A DNA stretch of 64,000 nt from Cupriavidus sp. D39 (GCF_026627925.1 NZ_JAPNLE010000009.1:4030001-4094000); one strand, 5' to 3'. Counted from the first letter of the stretch, positions 19,646-29,512 are shown. Notes: generated by a model from the sequence alone, not told the origin. Translations and numbers: made by a program.

Positions 19646-20908
19646 ATGAAAATGTGGAAGAAGGCATCCGCAGCGTGTCTGGTGGGAGCGTCCTTGCTCA
19701 CTAGCCATGCAGCCCTGGCAGTGGAAGACATGCCAGGCGGCCCCGCCGTGCGTCAGCTCAATCTGACCGAGCCGGTCACCAAGATCGCCGAGCAGATTCA
19801 CTGGCTGAACTGGATGATGCTGATCATGTGCACCGTGATCTTCATCGGCGTGTTCGGGGTGATGTTCTACTCCGTGTTCAAGCACCGCAAGTCCAAGGGC
19901 GCGAAGTCGGCCTCCTTCCACGAAAGCATCACCGTCGAGGTGATCTGGACCATCATCCCGTTCCTGATCGTCATCGGCATGGCCCTGCCCGCCACCAAGA
20001 CGGTCGTGGCGATGAAGGACACCACCAACGCCGACATCACCATCAAGGCCACTGGCTACCAGTGGAAGTGGGGCTACGACTACCTGAAGGGCGACGGCGA
20101 AGGCATCTCCTTCGTGTCCACCCTGACCACCCCGCGCGAGCAGATCAACAACGAGGCCCCCAAGTCGAACACCTACCTGATGGAGGTGGACAACGAGATG
20201 GTGGTGCCCGTGAACAAGAAGGTCCGCATGGTGCTGACGGCCAACGACGTCATCCATGCCTGGATGATCCCGGCCTTCGGCGTCAAGCAGGACGCCATCC
20301 CCGGCTTCGTGCGCGACACCTGGTTCAAGGCCGAGAAGATTGGCGTGTACCGTGGCCAGTGCGCCGAGCTGTGCGGCAAGGAACACGCCTTCATGCCGAT
20401 CGTCGTGCGCGTCGTCTCCGACGCCGACTACGCCAAGTGGGTCGACGGCAAGAAGAAGGAACTCGCCGCCAAGGCGGACGACCCCAACAAGACCTGGACC
20501 CTGGACGAGCTCAAGGCCCGCGGCGAAAAAGTCTACACCGCCAACTGCGCGGTCTGCCACCAGCCTAACGGCAAGGGCGGCGGCGCCTTCCCGGCTCTCG
20601 ACGGTTCCAAGATCGTCAACGGCCCGGATGCCGGCCAGATGCATATCCTGCTGGAAGGCAAGGGTGCCATGCCGGTGTGGAAGCACCTCTCCGATACCGA
20701 ACTCGCTGCCGTCATGACCTACACCCGCAACAGCTGGGGTAACAAGACGGGTGAAGTGATTCAACCGAGCGATTTCGTGAACGCGCGTGCCGGCAAGTTC
20801 CGCGAAGGCGGCGGCGCACCTGGCGCTGGCGGCGACGCCGCGCCCAAGACGGAAGACAAGCCCGCTGCCAAGCAGGCCAGCGCCGCGGGTGACCGCGCCG
20901 CAGGTTGA
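19646..20908 (+). CDS. ctaC: Cytochrome c oxidase subunit II with C-terminal cytochrome c domain
   Basis: A 420-residue aa3-type subunit II that receives electrons from cytochrome c at the CuA centre. A signal peptide is followed by two transmembrane helices (about residues 50-75 and 95-115). The CuA ligands are in the C-X3-C segment GQCAELCGKEHAFM plus an upstream histidine (VIHAWMIPAF). A fused cytochrome c domain has CAVCH at about residue 300. The C-terminus is Ala/Lys/Gly-rich. It heads the oxidase gene run. Confidence 0.96.
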   Translation: MKMWKKASAACLVGASLLTSHAALAVEDMPGGPAVRQLNLTEPVTKIAEQIHWLNWMMLIMCTVIFIGVFGVMFYSVFKHRKSKGAKSASFHESITVEVIWTIIPFLIVIGMALPATKTVVAMKDTTNADITIKATGYQWKWGYDYLKGDGEGISFVSTLTTPREQINNEAPKSNTYLMEVDNEMVVPVNKKVRMVLTANDVIHAWMIPAFGVKQDAIPGFVRDTWFKAEKIGVYRGQCAELCGKEHAFMPIVVRVVSDADYAKWVDGKKKELAAKADDPNKTWTLDELKARGEKVYTANCAVCHQPNGKGGGAFPALDGSKIVNGPDAGQMHILLEGKGAMPVWKHLSDTELAAVMTYTRNSWGNKTGEVIQPSDFVNARAGKFREGGGAPGAGGDAAPKTEDKPAAKQASAAGDRAAG

Positions 20909-20931
20909 ACAGGATTTCAGGAGTTTTCGCG

Positions 20932-22536
20932 ATGAGTACTGCTACCCCGGACGCGCTCGCCCACCCGCACGACCACGCGCATGACGATCACCACGATCAA
21001 CCGCATGGCTGGCGCCGTTGGCTGTTTGCCACCAACCACAAGGACATCGGTACGCTGTACCTGCTGTTCTCGTTCACCATGCTGCTGTCTGGCGGCGCGC
21101 TGGCACTGCTGATCCGTCTCGAGCTGTTCGAGCCGGGCCTGCAGTTCTTCCGCCCGGAACTGTTCAACCAGTTCACCACCATGCACGGCCTGATCATGGT
21201 GTTCGGCGCGATCATGCCGGCCTTCGTCGGCTTCGCCAACTGGATGATCCCGCTGCAGATCGGCGCATCCGACATGGCGTTCGCGCGGATGAACAACTTC
21301 AGCTTCTGGCTGATGCCCCCGGCAGCGCTGCTGCTGGTGCTGTCGTTCTTCGCACCGGGAGGCGCCACCGCCGCCGGCTGGACCCTGTACGCGCCGCTGT
21401 CGGTGCAGATGGGCCCGGGCATGGACATGGCGATCTTCGCCATGCACATCATGGGCGCGTCGTCGATCATGGGCTCGATCAACATCATCGTCACGGTGCT
21501 CAATATGCGCGCACCCGGCATGACGCTGATGAAGATGCCGATGTTCTGCTGGACCTGGCTGATCACCGCCTACCTGCTGATCGCCGTGATGCCCGTGCTG
21601 GCTGGCGCCATCACCATGGTGCTGACCGACCGTCACTTCGGCACGAGCTTCTTCTCGGCGGCCGGAGGCGGCGACCCGGTGATGTACCAGCACATCTTCT
21701 GGTTCTTCGGCCACCCCGAGGTCTACATCATGATCTTGCCGGCGTTCGGGATCGTCTCGCACGTCGTGCCGACCTTCGCCCGCAAGCGCCTGTTCGGCTA
21801 TAGCTCGATGGTCTACGCGACCGCCTCGATCGCCATCCTGTCGTTCATCGTGTGGGCTCACCACATGTTCACGACCGGCATGCCCGTGACCGGCCAGCTG
21901 TTCTTCATGTACGCCACCATGCTGATCGCGGTGCCCACGGCCGTGAAGATCTTCAACTGGATCGCTACCATGTGGCGCGGCTCGATGACCTTCGAGACCC
22001 CGATGCTGTTCGCGATCGGCTTCATCTTCGTGTTCACCATCGGTGGCTTCACCGGCCTGATGCCGGCGGTTGCCCTGATCGATATCCAGTTGCAGGACAC
22101 TTACTTCATCGTGGCCCACTTCCACTACGTACTGGTGGCTGGCTCGCTGTTCGCGATGTTCTCGGGCTTCTACTACTGGGGTCCGAAGTGGAGCGGTTTC
22201 ATGTACAACGAAACCCGCGGCCAGATCCACTTCTGGGGCTCGATGATTTTCTTCAACATCACCTTCTTCCCGATGCACTTCCTGGGTCTGGCCGGCATGC
22301 CGCGTCGCTATGCCGACTACCCGACCCAGTTCGCGGATTTCAACGCGATTGCATCGATCGGCGCACTGGGCTTTGGCCTGATGCAGGTGTATTTCTTCTT
22401 CTTCGTGGTGCTGCCGTCCTATCGTGGCGGCAAGGCAGCCGGGGACAAGCCGTGGGATGGCGCCGAGGGCCTGGAATGGACCGTGCCGTCGCCGGCCCCG
22501 TTCCACACCTTTGAAGTGCCGCCGCAAGTCAGGTAA
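20932..22536 (+). CDS. ctaD: Cytochrome c oxidase subunit I
   Basis: The catalytic subunit of the aa3 oxidase, with haem a, haem a3 and CuB, in the inner membrane. The 534-residue protein has 12 predicted helices. Recognisable motifs are TTMHGLIMVFGAIMP with a haem histidine, FWFFGHPEVYIMILPAFG containing the CuB His/Tyr pair, and VAHFHYVLV with the haem ligands. The first 25 residues are His/Asp-rich (HPHDHAHDDHHD), a feature found in related oxidases. A CAGGAG ribosome site precedes the ATG at 20932, only 24 bases after the ctaC stop. Confidence 0.97.
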   Translation: MSTATPDALAHPHDHAHDDHHDQPHGWRRWLFATNHKDIGTLYLLFSFTMLLSGGALALLIRLELFEPGLQFFRPELFNQFTTMHGLIMVFGAIMPAFVGFANWMIPLQIGASDMAFARMNNFSFWLMPPAALLLVLSFFAPGGATAAGWTLYAPLSVQMGPGMDMAIFAMHIMGASSIMGSINIIVTVLNMRAPGMTLMKMPMFCWTWLITAYLLIAVMPVLAGAITMVLTDRHFGTSFFSAAGGGDPVMYQHIFWFFGHPEVYIMILPAFGIVSHVVPTFARKRLFGYSSMVYATASIAILSFIVWAHHMFTTGMPVTGQLFFMYATMLIAVPTAVKIFNWIATMWRGSMTFETPMLFAIGFIFVFTIGGFTGLMPAVALIDIQLQDTYFIVAHFHYVLVAGSLFAMFSGFYYWGPKWSGFMYNETRGQIHFWGSMIFFNITFFPMHFLGLAGMPRRYADYPTQFADFNAIASIGALGFGLMQVYFFFFVVLPSYRGGKAAGDKPWDGAEGLEWTVPSPAPFHTFEVPPQVR

Positions 22537-22613
22537 GCCGCAGTCAGGCAAGCCGCAATAGACACGGAAGGATGGGCAGTACCCGTCCTTCCGCGTCACG
22601 CAAGCAAGGTGTT

Positions 22614-22745
22614 ATGCAGGATCCAAACAAAAGTCCATCGCAGGCAGACCGCAAGGCCTCCAATCGTCGTCTCGGCCTGATCCTTTTCTCGATCGTGATG
22701 GTTTTCTTTTTGGGTTTCTTCGCCAAGATGATCTTTCTCGGCTGA
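22614..22745 (+). CDS. Small cytochrome oxidase-cluster membrane protein (43 aa)
   Basis: A 43-residue protein beginning MQDPNKSPSQADRK with one transmembrane helix (residues 21-41). It lies between ctaD and ctaG, where Burkholderiaceae usually carry a tiny 'cytochrome oxidase small assembly protein'. The position and layout (short hydrophilic head, single helix, nearly no tail) match. The function is not known. Confidence 0.75.
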   Translation: MQDPNKSPSQADRKASNRRLGLILFSIVMVFFLGFFAKMIFLG

Positions 22746-22762
22746 AGCTGCAGGGTATTGAG

Positions 22763-23377
22763 ATGAGCGTGAACCAGCAGTCAAGCAATGCCACCGACAA
22801 GAAGTTCAACCGCGGGATGATGCTGCGGCTGTTGGTGGTGGTGGCGTTGATGTTCTCGTTTGGCTATGCGCTGGTGCCGCTGTACAAGAAGATCTGCGAG
22901 ATCACCGGGCTGAACGTGGTGACCACGCGGGACCTGTACGGTGGCCAGGTCAAGAACACGCAAGTGGACAAGACCCGCACGATCACGGTCGAGTTCGACT
23001 CCAACGCGCGCGGGCCCTTTGCCTTCCGTCCGGTCAAGAGCAGCATGGAAGTGCACCCGGGCGAGATGACCACCATCGTCTACGAAGTGGCGAACGGCCA
23101 GGCACGCGATATCTCGGCGCAGGCCATCCCGAGCTACCTGCCCAAGCTGGCCACGCAGTATTTCAAGAAGATCGAGTGCTTCTGCTTCAAGGAGCAGACA
23201 CTGAAGGCCAAGGAAGCACGCGAGATGCCGGTGGTGTTCGTGATCGATCCGGACCTGCCGAAAGACGTGAAGAACATTACGCTGTCCTATACCTTCTTCG
23301 AGATCGGGTCGCCGGTGGCGCAAGCGCCGCAAGGTCCGCTCGACGCGCAGCCGGCCGGTGCGGGCAAGGGCATTTGA
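22763..23377 (+). CDS. ctaG: Cytochrome c oxidase assembly protein Cox11
   Basis: Delivers copper to the CuB site of subunit I. The 204-residue protein has one N-terminal transmembrane helix (about residues 21-41) and a periplasmic immunoglobulin-like domain. The copper-binding motif is CFCFKEQ, and VPLYKKICEITG after the helix is also family-typical. It starts 17 bases after the small membrane protein gene, consistent with one operon. Confidence 0.95.
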   Translation: MSVNQQSSNATDKKFNRGMMLRLLVVVALMFSFGYALVPLYKKICEITGLNVVTTRDLYGGQVKNTQVDKTRTITVEFDSNARGPFAFRPVKSSMEVHPGEMTTIVYEVANGQARDISAQAIPSYLPKLATQYFKKIECFCFKEQTLKAKEAREMPVVFVIDPDLPKDVKNITLSYTFFEIGSPVAQAPQGPLDAQPAGAGKGI

Positions 23378-23415
23378 ATTTGCAGTTGTAGTGGTTGTGG
23401 TTGTGGGGGTAAGCC

Positions 23416-23627
23416 GTGGATGAGATGAAGGACGCGGTCAAGCGCAAGCTGTCATTTGCGCAAACCCTGCGCGCGGTGTTCTGGTCGTTTATCGGCCTGC
23501 GCAAGGGAGCGAGCACGAGCGCGACATGGCACAGCTCAACCCGGTCCATGTGATCATTGCCGGCCTGATCGGGGTAGCCATCCTGATCGCGGTGCTGATC
23601 ACGGTCGTGCGTGTGGTGGTAGGGTGA
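23416..23627 (+). CDS. DUF2970 single-helix membrane protein (frameshifted)
   Basis: A 70-residue protein after correction. The first part is KRKLSFAQTLRAVFWSFIGLRKG. After one missing base near 23505 the next frame continues EHERDMAQLNPVHVIIAG and a hydrophobic helix ending in a TGA at 23627. DUF2970 proteins are found in the cox cluster between ctaG and ctaE in this group, exactly as here. The GTG start at 23416 is tentative. The function is unknown. Confidence 0.7.
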
Positions 23628-23762
23628 GGCCACGCAGCGCAACGTACAGGGCAGGGTAGGAACAAGTAAAAGAGCAGGGCAAAAGCATGCCGCCGGCCTT
23701 GTCAGGGCTGGATGTGCGGATAACGATTACTGAATCAGAGACTCTGAGCTGGAGAAAAAAGA

Positions 23763-24623
23763 ATGAGTGCGAACCGCGCAAACGCTCCGTACTACTTCGT
23801 ACCGGGCCCCTCGCGCCATCCGATCACGGCTAGCTTTGGCTTGCTGCTGACGGCTGGGGGTGCTGCTGGCTGGGTAAACGGGCAGACCTGGGGGCCGTAC
23901 CTGTGCGGCCTGGGCCTGCTGTGGTTCCTGTTCGTGCTCAAGACCTGGTTCGGCGAGGCGATCAACGAATCCGAGACGGGCAAGTACGGCAAGAACATCG
24001 ATCTGTCGTTCCGCTGGTCGATGGGCTGGTTCATCTTCTCCGAAGTGATGTTCTTCGCGGCGTTCTTCGGCGCGCTGTTCTACGCCCGCAACATCGCCAT
24101 GCCCTGGCTGGGCGACCTGAACAACAAGATCCTGTGGCCCGACTTCGCCGCCGTGTGGCCGAACCTCGGACCGGCGGGTGTCGTGGAAAGCTTCCAGACC
24201 ATGGGTCCATGGCCGATCCCCACGATCAACACCGCCTTGCTGCTGATGTCCGGCCTGACGCTGACCTGGGCGCACCATGCGCTGCTGGCCAACAAGCGCA
24301 GCCAGCTGATCCAGGGCCTGGTGCTGACCATCCTGCTGGGCGCGATCTTCATGTGCTTCCAGGTGTATGAGTACCATCATGCATATTCGGAGCTGAACCT
24401 CAAGCTGACCTCGGGCATCTACGGTTCCACCTTCTTCCTGCTGACCGGCTTCCACGGTTTCCACGTGACGCTCGGCGCGATCATGCTGACGGTGGTGCTG
24501 GTGCGCGTGCTCAAGGGCCAGCTGACGCCTGACCATCACTTCGCATTCGAAGGCGCCGCCTGGTACTGGCACTTCGTCGACGTGGTGTGGCTGTTCCTCT
24601 ACATCGTGGTGTACTGGCTGTAA
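23763..24623 (+). CDS. ctaE: Cytochrome c oxidase subunit III
   Basis: A 286-residue integral membrane subunit of the aa3 oxidase, with seven predicted helices. Family features are the WGxGLL-like start PYYFVPGPSRHPI, FFSEVMFFAAFFGA-type FIFSEVMFFAAFFGALF with the conserved glutamate, and the C-terminal FEGAAWYWHFVDVVWLFLY. It follows ctaG and the DUF2970 gene in the same direction. It is followed by a palindrome (24700-24750) and a convergent small membrane protein gene. Confidence 0.96.
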   Translation: MSANRANAPYYFVPGPSRHPITASFGLLLTAGGAAGWVNGQTWGPYLCGLGLLWFLFVLKTWFGEAINESETGKYGKNIDLSFRWSMGWFIFSEVMFFAAFFGALFYARNIAMPWLGDLNNKILWPDFAAVWPNLGPAGVVESFQTMGPWPIPTINTALLLMSGLTLTWAHHALLANKRSQLIQGLVLTILLGAIFMCFQVYEYHHAYSELNLKLTSGIYGSTFFLLTGFHGFHVTLGAIMLTVVLVRVLKGQLTPDHHFAFEGAAWYWHFVDVVWLFLYIVVYWL

Positions 24624-24795
24624 GACACCCGATCGCAGTGCCCGCCGGCCACGCCGGCGGCGTCGCGGGGAGGTTCCTCCTCTGCTCGCGGGGAACAACA
24701 AAAAACAAGCGCCGCAGGGAAGTAGCCAGCCTGCGGCGCTTGTTTTTTGTAGTTCGATCCTGGCGTCGCCAAGGGGCGCCGGAAGCGCGCCAGCT

Positions 24796-25005
24796 TCAGG
24801 GCGCCATGCGGATGCCCGTGCTCTGTATCCACCCCATCCAGTGCGAGAACAGGATGAAGACGAACAGGGCCACCGAGAAGCCGACCCGGAACATCAGCGA
24901 GCGCATCATGTTTGGCGTCCTGCCGCGGTCGCGCATCATGAAGAACAGGGCGGAGGCCAGGCTACCGATGATGAGGAAGAACGCGATGAGGATGACGATA
25001 CGCAT
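24796..25005 (-). CDS. Twin transmembrane protein (DUF2909 type)
   Basis: A 69-residue protein with two hydrophobic helices (about residues 3-22 and 42-60) separated by a basic loop (MRDRGRTPNMMRS). It lies on the minus strand inside an otherwise plus-strand oxidase cluster. Small 'twin transmembrane' proteins at this position are common in Burkholderiaceae next to SURF1. The function is unknown; a role in oxidase assembly is suggested only by position. Confidence 0.75.
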   Translation of the reverse strand: MRIVILIAFFLIIGSLASALFFMMRDRGRTPNMMRSLMFRVGFSVALFVFILFSHWMGWIQSTGIRMAP

Positions 25006-25101
25006 GGAGGGCCCGCAAGCGCGGGGTCTGCTAGGGATGAAGTGCCATTATCGCATCGGCGCGCTTGGCAACGCCCTCGGGAAATGCCAGGGAGGCCGCA
25101 C

Positions 25102-25845
25102 GTGAAGCTGTGGCGCGCACTGAGCCCGCTGCCCACCATCGCCGCGCTGGTGGTGATCGCCGTCACCTGTGCCTTGGGCAACTGGCAGCTCAACCGGGCC
25201 CATGAAAAAGTGGCGCGGGCCGCGCGCCTCGAGGCGCTGGCAGCCCAGCCGCCGCTGGAGATCGGGCGCAGCCTGGCGGATGGCGCGGTGGCGGAGCGGC
25301 GCGTGCACGTGCGCGGCCGCTTCGATGCAGCGCATACGGTTTTGCTGGACAATCGCCCCCACGGCAACGGGACCGATAGCCGTGCCGGCTTCATGGTGCT
25401 CACGCCGCTGCGGGTTGCAGGGGGCGATGCTTCCGCCCCGGCGGTGTTGGTGCTACGCGGCTGGCTGCCCCGCGATGCGCAGGATCGCACACATATCGCG
25501 CCGTTCCCGACCCCGGAAGGCGAGGTGGAACTGGACGGCACGGCGCTGGCGACCGTGCCGAGGGTCTTCAGCCTTGGCCAGGGCGCGAATGCCGAGGCCG
25601 GCCAGAAGATCCGCCAGAATGTGGATCTCGCCGCCTACGCCAGGGAACTTGGCGTGCCCCTGCAACCCTTTGTGCTGGAACAGCGCAACGACAACGGCGA
25701 CGGGCTGGCGCGCGACTGGGCGCCAGCGGACATCGGCGCCGATCGCCACTATGGCTATGCCTTCCAGTGGTTCGGGCTGGCCGCGCTGACCCTGGTGCTG
25801 CTGGTGGCGCTGAGCTGGCGGCGCGCCACCCGCATGACGGCTTGA
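25102..25845 (+). CDS. SURF1-family cytochrome oxidase assembly protein
   Basis: A 247-residue membrane protein with one helix at each end (about residues 10-27 and 222-240) and a periplasmic domain, the layout of SURF1, which helps insert haem a into subunit I. Motifs include LGNWQLNRA, VLLDNRPHGNG and a C-terminal HYGYAFQWFGLA. The GTG start at 25102 is chosen for its GGGAGG ribosome site and because the first helix begins right after it. It fits the order ctaE, SURF1, SCO-like, ctaA. Confidence 0.92.
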   Translation: MKLWRALSPLPTIAALVVIAVTCALGNWQLNRAHEKVARAARLEALAAQPPLEIGRSLADGAVAERRVHVRGRFDAAHTVLLDNRPHGNGTDSRAGFMVLTPLRVAGGDASAPAVLVLRGWLPRDAQDRTHIAPFPTPEGEVELDGTALATVPRVFSLGQGANAEAGQKIRQNVDLAAYARELGVPLQPFVLEQRNDNGDGLARDWAPADIGADRHYGYAFQWFGLAALTLVLLVALSWRRATRMTA

Positions 25846-25943
25846 GCAAGCCCGCAGGCGGCCCCGGCAGCACCCACGAACCACAGCGACGTGTTGCGGT
25901 CAGATGAGCGCAACCGCCCCTAACGACAGACAGACGAAACGCT

Positions 25944-26600
25944 ATGCAACAACCAGATCCCGCTTCGGCCCAGGCCGCCCGCGCCGCGCCGCAAGACTCG
26001 CGCATCGACGCCCGCACCCGCCGCGGCCGCATCCAGATGCTGCTGCTCCTGCTGGTGTGCGCTTCGCCTGTCATCGCTTCCTACCTGACGTACTACGTGT
26101 TCAAGCCGGCGGGCGGCTCCACCAACTACGGCACGCTCATCGATCCGCAGCGCCCCATGCCTGCGATACAGATCGCCAACGAGCGCGCGGAGTCCGTGCC
26201 GCTGGATAGTTTCAAGGGCAAGTGGCTGCTGGTGACCGCGGATGGCGCGGCGTGCGACGAAGCCTGCGCCAAGAAGCTGTTCACCATCCGCCAGATCCGC
26301 GCGGGGCAGGGGCAGGACCGCGAGCGCATCGTGCCGGTATGGCTGATCAGCGACGAGGGCGCTGTCGATTCCCGCCTGTCGGCCGCCTACAACGAGCCGT
26401 ATGCCGGCGTGCGCTTCCTGCGCGTCAACCGTGAAGCCATGCAGAAATGGCTGCCGGCGCAACCGGGTGCCCGGATCGAGGACAGCCTGTTCCTGGTCGA
26501 TCCGCTGGGCAACCTGATGATGCGCTTCCCCAAGGAGCCAGACCCCAAGAAGATGAGCTCCGACCTGAAGAAGCTGCTCAAGTACTCTCACATCGGTTGA
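25944..26600 (+). CDS. SCO-like membrane-anchored thioredoxin-fold protein
   Basis: A 218-residue protein with a single N-terminal helix (about residues 31-52) and a thioredoxin-like periplasmic domain. The sequence GAACDEACAKK supplies a C-X3-C pair like the copper-binding pair of SCO proteins, but the overall protein is more divergent than the true SCO1 protein at 28.8 kb. The C-terminal half has DSLFLVDPLGNLMMRFP, as in SCO folds. It sits directly before ctaA, seven bases from its start. A cox-assembly role is inferred. Confidence 0.8.
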   Translation: MQQPDPASAQAARAAPQDSRIDARTRRGRIQMLLLLLVCASPVIASYLTYYVFKPAGGSTNYGTLIDPQRPMPAIQIANERAESVPLDSFKGKWLLVTADGAACDEACAKKLFTIRQIRAGQGQDRERIVPVWLISDEGAVDSRLSAAYNEPYAGVRFLRVNREAMQKWLPAQPGARIEDSLFLVDPLGNLMMRFPKEPDPKKMSSDLKKLLKYSHIG

Positions 26601-26607
26601 GGCGCGC

Positions 26608-27710
26608 ATGCTGCTCCAACTCGCCGTCATCGGCGTCCTGATCGCGCTGTTCCCCTTGAGCTACGTGCTGGTCAAGGGGGATCGCAACAAGTACCGCAAG
26701 CTGGTCTGGATCACCGCCTTTCTGACGCTGGACCTGATCATGTTCGGCAGCTTTACGCGGCTGACCGACTCAGGCCTGGGCTGCCCCGACTGGCCGGGCT
26801 GCTATGGCCACTCCAACCCGCATGCGGCGCAGGAGCACATCCGCGCCGCCGAGACGGCCTTGCCCAGTGGGCCGGTGACCATTACCAAGGCCTGGATCGA
26901 GATGATCCACCGCTACTTCGCCATGGCGGTCGGCGTGCTGATCATCACGCTGATGGTGCTGGCCTGGGTCAAGCGGCGCGAGCTCAAGCAGTCGCCCTGG
27001 TTCGCCACCGGCGTGCTGCTGCTGGTGTGCGTGCAGGGCGCGTTCGGCGCCTTTACGGTCACGCTCAAGCTCCAGCCCATCATCGTGGTCACGCACCTGA
27101 TTCTCGGCATGAGCCTGCTGGCGGCATTGATCTGGCTGGGCTCGCGCAACGACCCGCCGCTGCGGGTCGCGCCGCAGGCGGCCGGGCTGCGCTGGCCGGC
27201 GCGCATTGCGCTGGCCTTGCTGGTGCTGCAGATCTTCCTGGGCGGCTGGGTGAGCACTAACTATGCGGTGCTGGCATGTACCGACTTTCCGCTGTGCAAC
27301 GGCCAGCTCGTGCCGGACATGGACTTCCGCCACGGCTTCACGCTGTGGCGCCAGCTCGGCATGACCGCAGACGGCGATTACATTCCACACTCGGCCCTGG
27401 TAGCGATCCACTGGGTGCATCGCGGCTTTGCTTTGTCGTGCTGGCTTTCCTGGCCTGGTTCGGCCTGCAGGCGCGCCGCCTTGGCGGCCTTGCGCGCAGC
27501 GCCGGCTGGCTGCTGGGCTTTCTCGCGCTGCAACTGGCCACCGGGCTTTCGAACATCGTGTTCGACTGGCCGCTGGGCGCCGCGGTGGCGCATAACGGCG
27601 GCGCGGCGGTCTTGCTGCTGCTCCTGGTTCGCCTCAACTACAATATAGGGCTCGCGGCCCGGTCCGCTGACATCGCTACCGACGTGCCGGCCGCCGCGCG
27701 CGCCACATGA
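26608..27710 (+). CDS. ctaA: Heme A synthase (Cox15 type, frameshifted)
   Basis: Oxidises heme O to heme A in the membrane. The protein has eight predicted helices; conserved stretches are FGSFTRLTDSGLGCPDWPGCYG and EMIHRYFAMAVG with a haem histidine. After HWVHRGFA near 27432 the frame is lost; one missing base restores FVVLAFLAWFG and a C-terminal SNIVFDWPLGAAVAHNGGA to the TGA at 27710. Corrected length is about 367 residues. The stop overlaps the ctaB ATG (ATGA). Its products feed the aa3 oxidase encoded upstream. Confidence 0.88.
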
Positions 27711-28640
27711 AAGACAAGAACTCCTCAGTGGTTACAGCTACCCACACATCCCCTCGGACGGGTTCGCCACCTGGTCCGCCAATATGCCGCCCTGACCAAG
27801 CCGCGGGTGACGCAGCTTGCCGTCTTCTGCGCCATCATCGGCATGTTCCTGGCCACGCCCGGCATGGTGCCGTGGCCGGTGCTGATCGGGGGCGCTGCCG
27901 GCATCTGGCTGTTGGCAGGTGCCGCTTTCGCCATTAACTGCCTGGTGGAGCAGAAGGTCGACGCGCTGATGCGCCGCACCGCATGGCGCCCGTCGGCCAC
28001 CGGCGAGATCACCACCATCCAGACGCTGGTGTTCTCCGCGGTGCTGGGCGGGGCAGGGATGTGGCTGCTGCACGTCTACACCAACGACCTGACCATGTGG
28101 CTGACCGTGGCCACCTTCGTCGGCTACGCTGTGGTGTACACCATCCTGCTCAAGCCGGCCACGCCGCAGAACATCGTCATCGGCGGCCTGTCCGGCGCCA
28201 TGCCGCCGGCACTCGGCTGGGCGGCGGTCGCGGGCGACCTGCCGGCGGAAGCCTGGTTCCTGGTGCTGATCATCTTTACGTGGACGCCGCCGCACTTCTG
28301 GGCCCTGGCCCTGTATCGCCGCGCCGACTACGCCAAATCCGGCCTGCCGATGCTGCCGGTGACGCACGGCGAGCGCTTCACACTGCTGCACATCCTGCTG
28401 TACACGCTGATCATGATCGCGGCCACGCTGCTGCCTTTTGTGTACGGCATGTGCGGCTATATCTACCTGGCGGCCGCGCTGGTCCTGGGGGGCGGTTTCC
28501 TGGCCTACTCGTGGAAGATGTATCGCAACTACTCGGACGCGCTGGCGCAACGCACCTTCCGCTTCTCGATCCTGTATCTCTCGCTGTTGTTCGCCGCGCT
28601 GCTGGTCGATCACTACTTCAAGTTCCTGCCGCAGGCCTGA
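27707..28640 (+). CDS. ctaB: Protoheme IX farnesyltransferase (heme O synthase, frameshifted near the N-terminus)
   Basis: A UbiA-family prenyltransferase that adds a farnesyl group to heme B to make heme O, the substrate of ctaA. Nine membrane helices are expected. Motifs seen are [12 protein letters not shown], the Asp/Asn-rich region [19 protein letters not shown], and [14 protein letters not shown]. The ATG at 27707, coupled to the ctaA stop, begins [16 protein letters not shown]; the frame then changes near 27755-27770 (one extra or two missing bases) into the main body, which has no good start of its own. Corrected length is about 310 residues. Confidence 0.87.
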
Positions 28641-28787
28641 GCGGGCCGGGCAGGCTTGCGGCATCTTGTCGCGGCCTGCGCGCGTGGCGGCCCCGATCGG
28701 CGATACTGCGTGTCATCTGTTAATGTGACCTTGTCGCGTCCAGCCGCCTGCCGGGCGGTCCGGCTCGTCAACACCACCCGAACTCGC

Positions 28788-29414
28788 ATGCCAAACCGCT
28801 TCCCTTCAGCCTTTCTCCCCACCTTCGCGACTTTCCGCCGGTTTTGCCTGCTGGCCCTGTGCTCGCTGCTGCTGGCGGCATGTGGTCAGCAGAAGGCTTC
28901 CTTCAAGAACGTCGATATCACCGGCGGCAGTGAGTTCGGCAAGGACTTCGTCCTCACCGACCACAACGGCAAGGTGCGCTCCATTGGCGACTTCAAGGGC
29001 AAGGCGGTAGTGATGTTCTTTGGCTATACGCATTGCCCGGACGTGTGCCCGACCACCATGGCCGAGCTCAAGGCGGTGATGGAGCAACTGGGTCCGGACG
29101 CCGACAAGGTGCAGGTGCTGTTCGTCACGGTGGATCCGGAGCGTGATACGCAGGCCCTGCTGGCGCAGTACGTGCCGGCCTTCGATCCGCGCTTCCTGGG
29201 CATGCGCCCGGCCGACGATGCCGCGCTGCAGAAGGTTGCCAAGGACTTCAAGGTGTTCTACGCCAAGGTGCCGGGCACTTCGCCGAACAACTACACCATG
29301 GATCACTCGGCGGGCAGCTATGTGTTCGACCCGAGCGGCAAGCTGCGGCTGTTTATCCGCCACGGCCAGGGGCCGGAGCCAATCGTGCACGACCTCAAGC
29401 AGCTGCTGTCCTGA
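28788..29414 (+). CDS. SCO1/SenC copper chaperone lipoprotein
   Basis: A 208-residue periplasmic lipoprotein that helps load copper into the CuA centre of subunit II. The lipobox is LLLAACGQQ at about residue 26. The thioredoxin fold carries the copper ligands in HCPDVCPTT and a later histidine in MDHSAGSY. It is the last gene of the oxidase-assembly run and is followed by a strong bidirectional terminator. Confidence 0.94.
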   Translation: MPNRFPSAFLPTFATFRRFCLLALCSLLLAACGQQKASFKNVDITGGSEFGKDFVLTDHNGKVRSIGDFKGKAVVMFFGYTHCPDVCPTTMAELKAVMEQLGPDADKVQVLFVTVDPERDTQALLAQYVPAFDPRFLGMRPADDAALQKVAKDFKVFYAKVPGTSPNNYTMDHSAGSYVFDPSGKLRLFIRHGQGPEPIVHDLKQLLS

Positions 29415-29448
29415 GGCGAGCCGCCGGCGCGAAACCGGCGGAAAAATA

Positions 29449-29480
29449 AAACAGGGCCGGTCGCGAGACCGGCCCTGTTT
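29449..29480. terminator. Bidirectional terminator between SCO1 and rpoH
   Basis: A perfect 14-bp inverted repeat (AAACAGGGCCGGTC and its complement) with a GCGA loop, ending in T-rich tracts on both strands. It lies between two convergent genes. Confidence 0.9.
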
Positions 29481-29512
29481 ATTTCTGGTGCGCTTGAGCT
29501 TGAGCTTCAGCC

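Noticed and set aside
20917..22599. A 560-codon minus-strand frame opposite ctaD
   Set aside because: It is the shadow of a highly conserved membrane protein gene; the product is His/Gln/Arg-rich with no motif.
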